This document shows positions 51,780 through 60,571 of a DNA stretch of 64,000 bases, one piece after another. The position numbers were made by a program, and so were the translations under genes. This stretch comes from Acidisarcina sp963790505. Lineage in GTDB: Bacteria > Acidobacteriota > Terriglobia > Terriglobales > Acidobacteriaceae. The notes under the pieces were generated by a model. The model was not told the origin of the DNA. It saw nothing but the letters and a program-made list of their open reading frames with translations, and ran no database searches. The number at the start of each line of letters is the position of its first letter. Positions within the stretch are counted from its first letter, which is position 1. The DNA lies in the NCBI GenBank assembly GCA_963790505.1, contig CAWBOT010000005.1:620001-684000 (forward strand), written 5' to 3'.

Positions 51780-54539
51780 ATGACTGAGATTGCGTCCGAT
51801 TCCGTTGTCTCGCACTATCGCATTCTCTCGCCGCTTGGCGAGGGGGGCATGGGTGTCGTCTATCTGGCCGAGGACATCACCCTTAGCCGGCGGGCGGCGT
51901 TGAAGTTTCTGCCCGAGAAGACACGGACCGACGCGGCAACGCTGGAGCGCTTTCTGCGCGAGGCGCGGGCGGCATCAGCGCTGAATCACCCCAACATCTG
52001 CACGATCTATGAGTTTGGCGAGCATGAGGGGCGTTCGTTCCTGGCGATGGAGTTTCTCGAAGGCCGCAGCCTGGACAAGGTACAAACCAGCCAGCCGATG
52101 CAGCTCGAGCGGCTGCTCGACCTCGCCATCCAGGCGGCCGACGCCCTCGACGCAGCTCATCGCAAAGGGATCGTGCACCGGGATATCAAGCCGGCAAACC
52201 TGTTCCTGACACCATCGAGCCAGCTGAAAGTACTCGATTTTGGACTTGCAAAGCTGACTGAAGTTGAGGCGCCCGGCGTCACCATGGACGCGACCGGCCT
52301 GGCGAGCGATGCTACCGCAGTCAATTCACTGACCAGCGCCGGGTCGGCGGTCGGCACGGTTGCCTACATGTCGCCGGAGCAGGCGCGGGGTGAGAAGCTG
52401 GACGCGCGGTCAGACTTGTTTTCGCTTGGCGTGGTGATCTATCAATTGGCAACCGCGCGGCATCCCTTTGGCGGCACGACGACCGCAGTGATCTTTGACA
52501 ACATCCTTAATCATGCACCGATCGCCCCGCTGGAGTTGAACGCAACGCTGCCGGCGGAATTCGGTCGCATTCTGAACAAGGCCCTGGATAAAGACCCAGA
52601 TTTGCGCTACCAGTCAGCCGCCGATCTGCGGGCGGACCTTAAGCGCCTGCGGCGGGAGACGACTTCGGACCGGGCAATTGCGACGGGTTCCTCGGGGACG
52701 ACTGTGGCTGGCGGGGCTTCGGCTTCGGGGGTAAGTGCGGCGAGCTCGGCTTCGAGCGCGGCGGGGGCAGGTTCCGGTATTGGTGGCGCCGCGAAACCGG
52801 CGGGTCGCGGCAAGACTTGGGTGATTGGTGCAGTGGCCGCGGTTGTTGTGGCGGCGCTGGCTCTGGCGGTGTGGTATTTCATTCCCCGGAACAGCCCCTT
52901 TTCGAACGTGAGTCTGCGGCAGATCACCGATAGCGGGGACGCGTCGATCCTGGCGATGTCTCCGGACGGTCGTACGCTGGCGCAGGTAAAAGATGACAAA
53001 GGCCAAGAATCACTCTGGATCCGCAATATTCCGACCAATGCTGAAACGCAGATTCTGCCGCCGTCCGGAGCCCATTTCGTCGGGGTGGCCTTCTCGGTGG
53101 ATGGAAACAACCTCTATTTCTCGCGGAGTTCGGAGGCGAGCTCCTACATCCGCACGCTCTATTCGATTCCGGTCTTCGGTGGGACGCCCAAGGCGTTGAT
53201 CCGCGATGTAGATAGCGGGCCGAGCTTCTCTCCGGACGGGCAGCGCCTTGTCTTTCTGCGTCAGACCCCGCAGCTCAAGGACCACTTTTCCGAGATGCAT
53301 GTGGTCAATGCAGACCTGAGCGGGGACGTGATTGTTTACCAGGGTGTAAACCCGGCATCGTTTCCGAAATGGTCACCGGACGGAAAGAAGATTGCCTGGA
53401 GCGAATTGAAGAGTGGCCGAGAGACCCATGAACTTATCTACGATGTGGAGTCGAAACAGACCCGCACGCTATCGCCTCCGGCTGGACTGAATTTCCATAT
53501 CTATCAGGCCTGGATGCCGGACAGCTCAAGCCTGGTGACGACGTACTACAAGGACCGCTCCGACCTTTTCCAAATTGGGCTGCTGGATATTTCTTCGGAC
53601 CGCATCAAGCCCATTACCAACGACTTAAACACCTATAGTTGGCTAGGTCTTGCCGCTGACGGACGCAGCTTTGCGACTGTCTCTTCGACGGAAGATTCGG
53701 AACTCTCCTTCTACAAGGGCGAGGGTGGAACTGTCGCGTCGACTGTCAACCTGCGCATCTCTCCAGTGAATTTGGCGTGGCAGGACCCGAACCATATCGC
53801 GTTTATTGGTCACGGACGAATCGACTTATACGATCGCGAGAAGCAAGCGGTGGCGACGGTCGATACCGGGGACGTCCAGGTGGGCGGGTTCATCTCAGCC
53901 TGTGCGGATGGAAAGCTTGTGTTTACCGGTATCCCTAAGGGCATCGACCACTCCGAGGCGTTCCGGGTGAACGCAGATGGTACGGGTGTATCGCGGCTCA
54001 CCTCAGGCAAACTGGTTCGCGGACCGCAATGCGTGGCGGGCGACGTAGTGAGCTACACCGAGGTAACTGGCACGGTCGCCACAGCGTGGAGCATGCCGCT
54101 GGCGGGCGGCGCACCGCGCAAACTCTTTTCGGCGTCGTCGACCAACCCTGTTGCGTTTTCACAGAATGGGATGGCAGCTGTCGCGCGTATCGGCGGAAGC
54201 AATGTGCAAGAGGAGAGAATATTGGCGGAGGCGCACGATTTGGCGCATCCCGATTCGCCGTCGAAGCAGATGAACATCGACTTGCGTTGGTCGATCAATC
54301 GCTGGCATCTCTCTCCAGACGGGAAGAATCTGGTGTATCCGATCATCGAGAAAGGGCAGTGGTCGCTGTTTTCTCAGCCTGCGGACGGAAGCCCTGGGAA
54401 GGTGATTACCGAGCTTTCGCCTATCCCAATCCGCGACTATGGCTGGTCGCCGGACGGAAGTCAGATGGTTGTACTGCGGGAGCAGTCGATCTCGAATGTG
54501 CTGCTGATTACTGACCAGGGGTCGAAGGGCTCCCAATAG
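51780..54539 (+). CDS. Membrane Ser/Thr protein kinase with PD40 beta-propeller sensor
   Basis: 919 residues. Hanks-type kinase at ~12-290 with Lys42, Glu in the C helix, HRDIKPAN (Asp135) and DFGLAKL (153-155). The stretch between DFG and SPEQ is long (VEAPGVTMDATGLASD...), with several Thr/Ser that could be autophosphorylated. A Gly/Ser/Ala-rich linker (300-345) leads to a membrane helix at 347-368 and an outer region of WD40-like PD40 repeats (MSPDGRTLAQV, FSPDGQRLVFL, WSPDGKKIAW, LSPDGKNLVYP) to the end. This architecture is typical of Acidobacteria. The propeller would sense an external ligand. Single gene. Confidence 0.9.
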   Translation: MTEIASDSVVSHYRILSPLGEGGMGVVYLAEDITLSRRAALKFLPEKTRTDAATLERFLREARAASALNHPNICTIYEFGEHEGRSFLAMEFLEGRSLDKVQTSQPMQLERLLDLAIQAADALDAAHRKGIVHRDIKPANLFLTPSSQLKVLDFGLAKLTEVEAPGVTMDATGLASDATAVNSLTSAGSAVGTVAYMSPEQARGEKLDARSDLFSLGVVIYQLATARHPFGGTTTAVIFDNILNHAPIAPLELNATLPAEFGRILNKALDKDPDLRYQSAADLRADLKRLRRETTSDRAIATGSSGTTVAGGASASGVSAASSASSAAGAGSGIGGAAKPAGRGKTWVIGAVAAVVVAALALAVWYFIPRNSPFSNVSLRQITDSGDASILAMSPDGRTLAQVKDDKGQESLWIRNIPTNAETQILPPSGAHFVGVAFSVDGNNLYFSRSSEASSYIRTLYSIPVFGGTPKALIRDVDSGPSFSPDGQRLVFLRQTPQLKDHFSEMHVVNADLSGDVIVYQGVNPASFPKWSPDGKKIAWSELKSGRETHELIYDVESKQTRTLSPPAGLNFHIYQAWMPDSSSLVTTYYKDRSDLFQIGLLDISSDRIKPITNDLNTYSWLGLAADGRSFATVSSTEDSELSFYKGEGGTVASTVNLRISPVNLAWQDPNHIAFIGHGRIDLYDREKQAVATVDTGDVQVGGFISACADGKLVFTGIPKGIDHSEAFRVNADGTGVSRLTSGKLVRGPQCVAGDVVSYTEVTGTVATAWSMPLAGGAPRKLFSASSTNPVAFSQNGMAAVARIGGSNVQEERILAEAHDLAHPDSPSKQMNIDLRWSINRWHLSPDGKNLVYPIIEKGQWSLFSQPADGSPGKVITELSPIPIRDYGWSPDGSQMVVLREQSISNVLLITDQGSKGSQ

Positions 54540-54596
54540 CGCTTGCGTCTGAGCCAGCAAAGCCTTTTTCGATAAAGAGGAGTTGACTGGACCCGC

Positions 54597-55049
54597 TTAA
54601 ACCAAGCCCGGCTCCGCCACGGAGCGGCGTGCGGACGAGGCCTTTTGCGGCACGGGGACAGCCTGACTCCGTTGTTTTTTGTCCTCATGCGAGATCAACA
54701 GCGCTTCCAGTTGGCGGACGAGGTCGGAGGTGTTCATCGGCTTGACGAGCATCTCGTCGGCACCGTCTTCCTGCCATTCTGAGTCGGGAAGCGGGAAGGC
54801 GGTGAGCATGGCAACTGCCGGCTGGTACGGCGCCTTGCGTGCGGCGGCGACGACTTCGTTGCCGGCGGTCTCGCTTTCCATCCGCATGTCGGTGATGACC
54901 ATGTGGTAGGTGTGGGAGCGGATTTTCAGCTTTGCCTCTTTGGCGGAGGCGGCGGTTTCGACTTCGAAGCCGTTGATTTCGAGAACTGCCTTGAGGGTGA
55001 GCAGGATAGCCAGTTCGTCGTCTACCAGCAAAATTCGCCGTTTGATCAT
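54597..55049 (-). CDS. Stand-alone response-regulator receiver protein
   Basis: 150 residues: a receiver domain with acidic pocket Asp10/Asp11, phospho-acceptor Asp54 (VITDMRMESE), Thr/Ala at the switch (MLTAF) and Lys103 (MLVKPM), then an unstructured Gln/Ser/Arg-rich tail. No output domain, so it acts through partners. No kinase is adjacent; the nearest signalling gene is the Ser/Thr kinase, tail to tail 57 bases away. Confidence 0.87.
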   Translation of the reverse strand: MIKRRILLVDDELAILLTLKAVLEINGFEVETAASAKEAKLKIRSHTYHMVITDMRMESETAGNEVVAAARKAPYQPAVAMLTAFPLPDSEWQEDGADEMLVKPMNTSDLVRQLEALLISHEDKKQRSQAVPVPQKASSARRSVAEPGLV

Positions 55050-55179
55050 GGTGACTGCTCCGGAGAGTTCAGAATGAGGTGGTTGAGTGCGGTCCTGGAG
55101 CGGTGAGGTGTCGCCCGCGACTCAGGTACAAAGCCCGCGACCCGGGCCGGGCGTCTATCCCGTTGATAGACTTGTCAAC

Positions 55180-56571
55180 GTGGCAGAATATCACGTTGAG
55201 AACTTCGGGTGCCGGGCAAGTCGAGCCGATGGCGAGGCGATTGCCGCCGGGTTGCGCGGCGCCGGGCTAGCCGAAGCTGGCGATTTAGCGTCGGCGACGG
55301 TCGTGATCTTGAACACCTGCAGCGTAACGGCGGAGGCAGACCGTGGCGCCCGGGCTTTTCTGCGCAAAGCGCGGCGGGCCAATCCTAACTGCCGGATCGT
55401 CTTCACTGGATGCTACGCACAGCGCGCGCCGGAAGAAGTGGCGGCGCTGGATGGCGTCGATGCTGTCGTTGGCAATAGCCATAAATCTCTTGTGGTGGAT
55501 GCGGCGCTGGGGCTGGTACGGAAGCGTTCCCCGGAAACGCTGATATCGGTTGACTCGCTGCTGGCGAAGACCTGGTCGGTGTTGCGGAGTGCGAGTGTGT
55601 GGCATGATCCGCTCTTTGCTCATAGCGAGATTGCAGCGCTTCCTTTTGCTGCTGATGCTCATCAGACGCGGCCTAATTTGAAGATGCAGGATGGGTGTGG
55701 AAACCGGTGCTCGTTTTGCATTATTCCCGTGACGCGGGGGCCGAGCCGTTCGGTTTCGATGAATGAGTGTTTGCGGTCTGTGGGGGAATTCGTCGAGTCG
55801 GGCGGGAAGGAGTTGGTGCTTTCGGGCATCAACCTTGGGCGTTGGGGTCGGGATCTTTCTCCGGTAGCGCGGTTTGAGGAACTGGTGGCGGCGATTCTGG
55901 AGCGGACTGCGTTGCCGCGTTTGCGGATCAGCTCGGTTGAGCCGATGGATTGGTCTTCGGATCTGATCGGGCTGTTTCGGCAGTATGGCGTGGATGTTGG
56001 TGATGGTCCGCGGGTGGCTCGTCATGCGCATCTTCCGCTGCAGTCGGGTTCGGATGCGGTGCTGCGGGCGATGCATCGGCGGTATCGTCCCTGGCACTAT
56101 GCGGCGAAGGTGGAGGAGATCCGCGCGGCGCTGCCGGATGCGGCGATTGGCGCAGATGTGATGATTGGCTTTCCGGGCGAGAGCGAGGCTCTCTTTCGGG
56201 AGACTTACGAGTTTATTGAGCGGCTGCCTTTCACTTATTTGCATGTCTTTCCGTTTTCAGCGCGGCCGGGGACGGCGGCTTTTGCGATGCATGAGGCGAA
56301 TCCGGTGCATGGGGAGGCGGTGAAGGAGCGGAAGGCTGCTTTGAAGGCGCTGATTTCGAGGAAGAATGAGGCGTTCCGGGCGCGGTTTGTGGGTGAGGAG
56401 CTTTCGGTGGTGACGCTCGACGGAGGAGATTCGCGCTCGACCGAGGCGCTTTCCGACAACTTTCTGCGAGTCTCGCTCGCGGACTGTTATGCCTCTAACC
56501 ATTCGATGCGCGTCCGGGTCGAGAAATTGACCGCGGATGGCGTCGCCGGGGCAGCTCTGACGGCATCTTAA
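55180..56571 (+). CDS. mtaB: MiaB-like radical SAM tRNA methylthiotransferase (MtaB type)
   Basis: 463 residues. The N-terminal UPF0004 domain has the three Cys of the auxiliary cluster (FGCRAS, NTCSVT, TGCYAQ); the radical SAM motif is CGNRCSFC. Segments LPLQSGSDAVLRAMHRRY and GADVMIGFPGESEALFRETYEFI are typical. MtaB adds methylthio to t6A37 in tRNA (ms2t6A). The first motif reads GCRASRADGE instead of the usual GCKVNQ. GTG 55180 is preferred because it gives the family-length start; a longer frame from 55087 is open. Wobble positions are T/G-rich compared with neighbours. Confidence 0.87.
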   Translation: MAEYHVENFGCRASRADGEAIAAGLRGAGLAEAGDLASATVVILNTCSVTAEADRGARAFLRKARRANPNCRIVFTGCYAQRAPEEVAALDGVDAVVGNSHKSLVVDAALGLVRKRSPETLISVDSLLAKTWSVLRSASVWHDPLFAHSEIAALPFAADAHQTRPNLKMQDGCGNRCSFCIIPVTRGPSRSVSMNECLRSVGEFVESGGKELVLSGINLGRWGRDLSPVARFEELVAAILERTALPRLRISSVEPMDWSSDLIGLFRQYGVDVGDGPRVARHAHLPLQSGSDAVLRAMHRRYRPWHYAAKVEEIRAALPDAAIGADVMIGFPGESEALFRETYEFIERLPFTYLHVFPFSARPGTAAFAMHEANPVHGEAVKERKAALKALISRKNEAFRARFVGEELSVVTLDGGDSRSTEALSDNFLRVSLADCYASNHSMRVRVEKLTADGVAGAALTAS

Positions 56572-56623
56572 AGGGCGGAGAAGTGCGGCGAAAGCCGTCC
56601 AGGCCGCCCTCATCTCAAACTGG

Positions 56624-56629
56624 TATACT
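56624..56629 (+). promoter_or_regulatory. -10 element of probable infC promoter
   Basis: TATACT, 5 of 6 matches, 46 bases before the infC start. No clear -35 at 17 bases. A transcript starting near 56636 would exclude the in-frame GTG at 56583. Confidence 0.4.
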
Positions 56630-56660
56630 TACGACGCGAGGGGAAGGTTTCTCGTGCAAT

Positions 56661-56672
56661 GGAGGACTCATC
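56661..56672 (+). promoter_or_regulatory. infC ribosome site with ATC start codon
   Basis: GGAGG at 56661-56665, then four bases, then ATC at 56670-56672. infC is the classical gene with AUU/AUC initiation, through which IF-3 represses its own translation. The nearby ATG at 56659 is out of frame. Confidence 0.7.
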
Positions 56673-57299
56673 GACAAGCGTTCGGCAAAATCATTTATCC
56701 GCATTAACGAAAAAATACGCGCGCGCGAAGTGCGCGTCATCGACGACGCCGGCAATCAGCTCGGCATCCTGCCTCCCTTCGAGGCGTTGAAGATCGCCCG
56801 CGAGCGCGGGCTCGATCTGGTGGAAGTTTCACCGAGCGCAGTGCCGCCGGTTTGCCGCATTCAGGACTACGGCAAGTTTCTCTACGAGAAAGACAAGAGC
56901 GACCGCGCCGCCCGCAAGAAGCAGAAGATCATCGTCGTCAAGGAAGTCAAGTTCTCGGTCACCGTCGACGAGCACGATTACCAGACCAAGAAGAACCAAG
57001 CGGTACGCTTTCTGACGGAAGGCGACAAGGTGAAGGCCTCGCTGCGCTTCAAGGGCCGGCAGATGGCCCACCGTGAGTTGGGCTATGCGATCGTGAACCG
57101 GCTGATTCAGGACATCGGCGACAATGGCGTGGTGGAATTCATGCCGCGCATGGAAGGAACAACGCTTCACGCGATCCTTGCACCGGGCAAGAAGATCGAG
57201 GCGGCCCGCGCCAAAGCTGCCACCGCAGCGACACCAAAGGCACCGGCTGCGGCTCCGCCTGCCGCAGCCGAGCAGAGCGCCGCTCCTACGCAGTCATAA
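56670..57299 (+). CDS. infC: Translation initiation factor IF-3
   Basis: 209 residues from ATC 56670. RINEKIRAREVRVIDDAGNQLGI opens the N-terminal domain, EKDKSDRAARKKQK lies in the helical linker, and KEVKFSVTVDEHDYQTK with GRQMAHRELG forms the C-terminal domain. IF-3 binds the 30S subunit and checks start codons. A ~35-residue Ala/Pro/Lys-rich tail (AATAATPKAPAAAPPAAAEQ) extends beyond the usual end. The normal followers rpmI and rplT are absent; a convergent gene comes next. Confidence 0.93.
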   Translation: MDKRSAKSFIRINEKIRAREVRVIDDAGNQLGILPPFEALKIARERGLDLVEVSPSAVPPVCRIQDYGKFLYEKDKSDRAARKKQKIIVVKEVKFSVTVDEHDYQTKKNQAVRFLTEGDKVKASLRFKGRQMAHRELGYAIVNRLIQDIGDNGVVEFMPRMEGTTLHAILAPGKKIEAARAKAATAATPKAPAAAPPAAAEQSAAPTQS

Positions 57300-57318
57300 A
57301 ATCCCGTTTCATTGCTTC

Positions 57319-57825
57319 TCAGAGTGGACCAGGACCGGCCGGAGGCAATAGCTCGGCCTGGTTCTTCTTTGGCGACTTGCGGAAGGCGTAGATCACAGCC
57401 AGCAACGGCGGCGCCAGCAAGACTCCCCAGAACGGGATCACTACCCCAAGAACCAACGGGACCAACAGCGAGGCCCAGATCGGTACCCGGGTCACGCGCT
57501 TCATCAGCAGCGGCTGGAGCAGGAGCTGATCGATGACGACGATGACGGCATAGAGGCCCAGAAGATAGAGGAGCCGCTCCATGTCGCGACCGCTGAGCAG
57601 GATGGCGAAGACCGGGCCGAGCAGGCCGATGACGGGTCCGAAGTTCGGGATGAAAGTCATGAGCCCGGCGATCAGCGCCCACAGGGGCGCCAGCGGCACC
57701 CGAATCAACAGCAGGCCGACCAGCCAAAGGATGGCGCAGCAGAATGCCTCTATCGAGACGGCGCGCCACCAGTTGATGAGTGCTTTACCGGCTGTGGTTC
57801 CGGTCGTCTTGAGGTCGGACAGCAT
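57319..57825 (-). CDS. AI-2E family transporter, C-terminal half only
   Basis: 168 residues. The sequence matches the second half of AI-2E/PerM permeases: APLWALIAGLMTFIPNFGPVIGLLGPV and IDQLLLQPLLMKRVTRVP. Normal members are ~350 residues with eight helices; here about four remain and the first ~180 residues are missing, with no trace upstream. The ATG 57825 opens it and purQ diverges from 52 bases away. It is a truncated gene or a naturally short paralogue; it may not be functional. Confidence 0.75.
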   Translation of the reverse strand: MLSDLKTTGTTAGKALINWWRAVSIEAFCCAILWLVGLLLIRVPLAPLWALIAGLMTFIPNFGPVIGLLGPVFAILLSGRDMERLLYLLGLYAVIVVIDQLLLQPLLMKRVTRVPIWASLLVPLVLGVVIPFWGVLLAPPLLAVIYAFRKSPKKNQAELLPPAGPGPL

Positions 57826-57876
57826 GGTACACCCCTGATACCCTTATTCTATGAAATACAGGGTTCGGGTTTTTGT

Positions 57877-58575
57877 ATGAAATTCGGGGTTTTGGTTTTT
57901 CCTGGATCGAATTGCGACCATGACAGCTACAACGTGATCGCGGAGATTGCCCGCCAGCCGGTCACTTTTCTGTGGCATGATTCAGCGGAGCTGGAGGACT
58001 GCGACGCCATTCTTGTCCCCGGCGGTTTCGCTTACGGCGACTACCTGCGAACGGGTGCGATCGCGCGCTTCTCGCCGGTGATGCAGTCGGTGAAGAAGTT
58101 CGCCTCCGCAGGAGGGCTGGTGCTGGGTATTTGTAACGGCTTCCAGATACTCTGCGAGGCGGGATTGCTGCCGGGTGCGCTCATGCGTAACGCGGGACTG
58201 AAATACATCTGCAAGCAAGTGCATCTGCGCACCGAGACGAGCGATTCGCCGTTTACCCAGACGTTGACCAAGGGACAGGTGGTGAAGATTCCGATTGGTC
58301 ACATGGAAGGGAACTACTTCTGCGATGCGGAGACGCTGGCGGCTCTCAGGGCTGATGACCGCATCGTATTCAGGTATTCGGAGACGGACGGTGCGATTAC
58401 CGCAGCCGCGAACCCAAATGGCTCGCTGGACAATATTGCCGGAATTCTGAATGAGGGAAGAAACGTGCTGGGAATGATGCCGCATCCTGACCGATCGAGT
58501 GAGGAACTGCTGGGCTCGGCGGACGGTTTTCACATCTTCGAGTCGATGGTGGGAGTGTTGGGGGTTGCAGTCTAA
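57877..58575 (+). CDS. purQ: Phosphoribosylformylglycinamidine synthase subunit I (glutaminase)
   Basis: 232 residues. Class I glutamine amidotransferase with nucleophile Cys86 (LGICNGFQIL), His203 in MMPHPDRSSEE; the usual Glu after HP is Asp205. FPGSNCDHD and VPGGFAYGDYLRTGAIA are PurQ signatures. It frees ammonia from glutamine for PurL in step 4 of purine synthesis. purS and purL are not in the window. It is 12 bases upstream of the phosphatase gene, so they are probably one transcript. Confidence 0.94.
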   Translation: MKFGVLVFPGSNCDHDSYNVIAEIARQPVTFLWHDSAELEDCDAILVPGGFAYGDYLRTGAIARFSPVMQSVKKFASAGGLVLGICNGFQILCEAGLLPGALMRNAGLKYICKQVHLRTETSDSPFTQTLTKGQVVKIPIGHMEGNYFCDAETLAALRADDRIVFRYSETDGAITAAANPNGSLDNIAGILNEGRNVLGMMPHPDRSSEELLGSADGFHIFESMVGVLGVAV

Positions 58576-58587
58576 GGCGCAGCGACC

Positions 58588-59370
58588 ATGATCGACATTC
58601 ATCATCATCTGCTTTTCGGACTCGACGACGGCGCCAGGGACCTGGAGATGTCGTGCGCCATGGTCGATCTTGCGGTCGCCAATGGCATCACTCACATTGC
58701 GTGTACCCCCCACTCCAACGATCGCTGGAAATATGACCCAGAGGTCAACCGGGAGAAGCTGGCGGCCATCGAAAGCTGCGCTGGCGGGAGAGTCAAGCTG
58801 GGACTCGGCTGTGACTTCCATCTTTCCTATGACAACATTCAGGACCAGTTTCGCCATATGTCGAAATACACCATTAATGGCCTCAACTACCTACTGGTGG
58901 AGTTTCCCGACTATGGCATTCAATCGACGATCGGGGAGACGCTGTACGAGTTTGTCGCCGGCGGAGTGGTGCCGATCATCACTCATCCCGAGCGCAATGC
59001 CACCCTGCAGGCAAAGCCGGAGATGATGTGGGACTGGATAAGCAGCGGGTGCGTGGTACAGGTGACGGCAGGGTCCTTGCTGGGCAGGTTCGGCTCGCGC
59101 GCCGAGGCTGCCGCACATCAGCTGCTACGACGCAAATGGGTTCACCTGCTGGCCAGCGACGCCCACAATTTGACCTCACGGCCGCCCAATCTGGGCGATG
59201 GACATCAAGCCCTCGTGAAGGACTACGGCCAGGAGATCGCCGACCGGTTGTGCATCCACAACCCGAGGGCGGTTTTCTATGGTGAAGCGATGCCGCCGCA
59301 GCCGGAGCCGGACAGCGTGAATGAAGAGCCCGAGCCGAAGAGTTTCATGTCGCGGATCTTCTCCCGTTGA
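58588..59370 (+). CDS. CpsB/CapC-type PHP tyrosine-protein phosphatase
   Basis: 260 residues. IDIHHHLLFGLDDGARD, ACTPH, PIITHPERN and LLASDAHNL are the metal-binding segments of the PHP-fold phosphatases (CpsB, YwqE) that dephosphorylate bacterial tyrosine kinases controlling capsule export. A ~30-residue acidic/Pro tail ends MSRIFSR. It leads a group of surface-polysaccharide genes. The following glycosyltransferase begins inside or just after it. Confidence 0.88.
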   Translation: MIDIHHHLLFGLDDGARDLEMSCAMVDLAVANGITHIACTPHSNDRWKYDPEVNREKLAAIESCAGGRVKLGLGCDFHLSYDNIQDQFRHMSKYTINGLNYLLVEFPDYGIQSTIGETLYEFVAGGVVPIITHPERNATLQAKPEMMWDWISSGCVVQVTAGSLLGRFGSRAEAAAHQLLRRKWVHLLASDAHNLTSRPPNLGDGHQALVKDYGQEIADRLCIHNPRAVFYGEAMPPQPEPDSVNEEPEPKSFMSRIFSR

Positions 59371-59398
59371 TAGCGAGGCTCGGGGAGGGCCTGGTCAC

Positions 59399-60547
59399 TT
59401 GCAAGTCATCCAGGCCGTCAATGGCGCATTTCATCATTTCGATCTAGCTCGCGAGCTTGAGGCGCGCGGGTATCTCAAGCGGATTTACTCAAGCTTTCCG
59501 TGGCGGCGGCTTCAGCGCGAAGGAGTCTCGCGCCATTTGGTCGAGACCTTTCCGTGGGTGCACACGCCGCTCTTCATGATCGGGCGCTATTGGCAGATTC
59601 CGCGGTCTGTGGAGAACTACCTCGCATATAAGGATTTTGTTCTTTTCGACCGGTGGGTTGCTTCCCGGGTCGAAGACTGCGAGGTCTTCGTCGGCTTGTC
59701 TGGATCTGGCCTCAAGGCCGGCAAGCTGGTGCAGAGCCGCGGGGGGAAATATGTATGCGATCGCGGGTCTTCGCACATTCGCTACCAGGATGCGATTGTC
59801 AGGGAGGAATACCTGCGTTGGGGAGTGCCGGTCAAGGGTTGCGACCCTCGGATCATTGCCCGCGAGGAGGCCGAGTACGCGGCGGCGGACGCGATTACCG
59901 TGCCTTCGGAGTTTGCGAGGCGTTCCTTCCTGGAGATGGGAGTCGCCGATGGAAAGATCGTCAAGGTGCCGCTCGGCGTTCTGCTGAGCCGCTTTCGGCC
60001 CAGCCTGCGGCCGCCGCAAGACAGCTTTGAGGTTTTGTTCGCCGGAACTGTCAGCCTGCGCAAGGGAATTCCTTATTTGATCCAGGCTTTTCAGATGCTC
60101 GACCATCCGCGTAAGCGATTGCGCCTGGCTGGGCCGATCGAGCCAGAGATCAGACCGATTCTGGAAAAGCTGGACATGAGTAACGTGGAGTTGCTGGGGC
60201 CGATGCCTCAGGAGAAGCTGGCGGAATGCATGAGCGGCAGCCACGTGATGGTCTTACCGTCGATCGAAGATGGGTTTGGCATGGTTCAGGCGCAGGCGAT
60301 GGCCTGCGGCTGCCCGGTAATCAGCTCGCTCAATACCGGGGGTCAGGACCTTTTTCAAGATGGAGTGGAAGGTTTTCTGGTACCGATCCGCTCTCCGGAA
60401 GCGATCCATGAGGGCCTAGCGCAATTGGCGGCCGACCCGGAGTTGCAAGGGCGGATGAGCACTGCCGCCCAGTTGCGGGTCCAGAGCCTAGGCGGATGGA
60501 GCGACTACGGCGAGCGATACTCATCGTTCCTGAGCTCCCTCGTTTGA
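59399..60547 (+). CDS. GT4-family glycosyltransferase
   Basis: 382 residues. GT-B fold; N-terminal LQVIQAVNGAFHHFDLARELEARG and C-terminal VLFAGTVSLRKGIPYLIQAF and SIEDGFGMVQAQAMACGCPVI with the E-x7-E motif in a GT4 form. It transfers a sugar from an activated donor to a growing surface glycan. TTG 59399 with GGGGAGGG 10 bases upstream gives the family start; an ATG at 59321 would overlap cpsB by 50 bases and adds 26 unlike residues. Same strand, tight spacing to the phosphatase. Confidence 0.85.
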   Translation: MQVIQAVNGAFHHFDLARELEARGYLKRIYSSFPWRRLQREGVSRHLVETFPWVHTPLFMIGRYWQIPRSVENYLAYKDFVLFDRWVASRVEDCEVFVGLSGSGLKAGKLVQSRGGKYVCDRGSSHIRYQDAIVREEYLRWGVPVKGCDPRIIAREEAEYAAADAITVPSEFARRSFLEMGVADGKIVKVPLGVLLSRFRPSLRPPQDSFEVLFAGTVSLRKGIPYLIQAFQMLDHPRKRLRLAGPIEPEIRPILEKLDMSNVELLGPMPQEKLAECMSGSHVMVLPSIEDGFGMVQAQAMACGCPVISSLNTGGQDLFQDGVEGFLVPIRSPEAIHEGLAQLAADPELQGRMSTAAQLRVQSLGGWSDYGERYSSFLSSLV

Positions 60548-60571
60548 GGATGATGCCAACGCTTCTTCTTC

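Noticed and set aside
55285..56244. 319-codon leftward frame inside the mtaB-like gene
   Set aside because: Antisense shadow, Arg/His/Pro-rich without motif.
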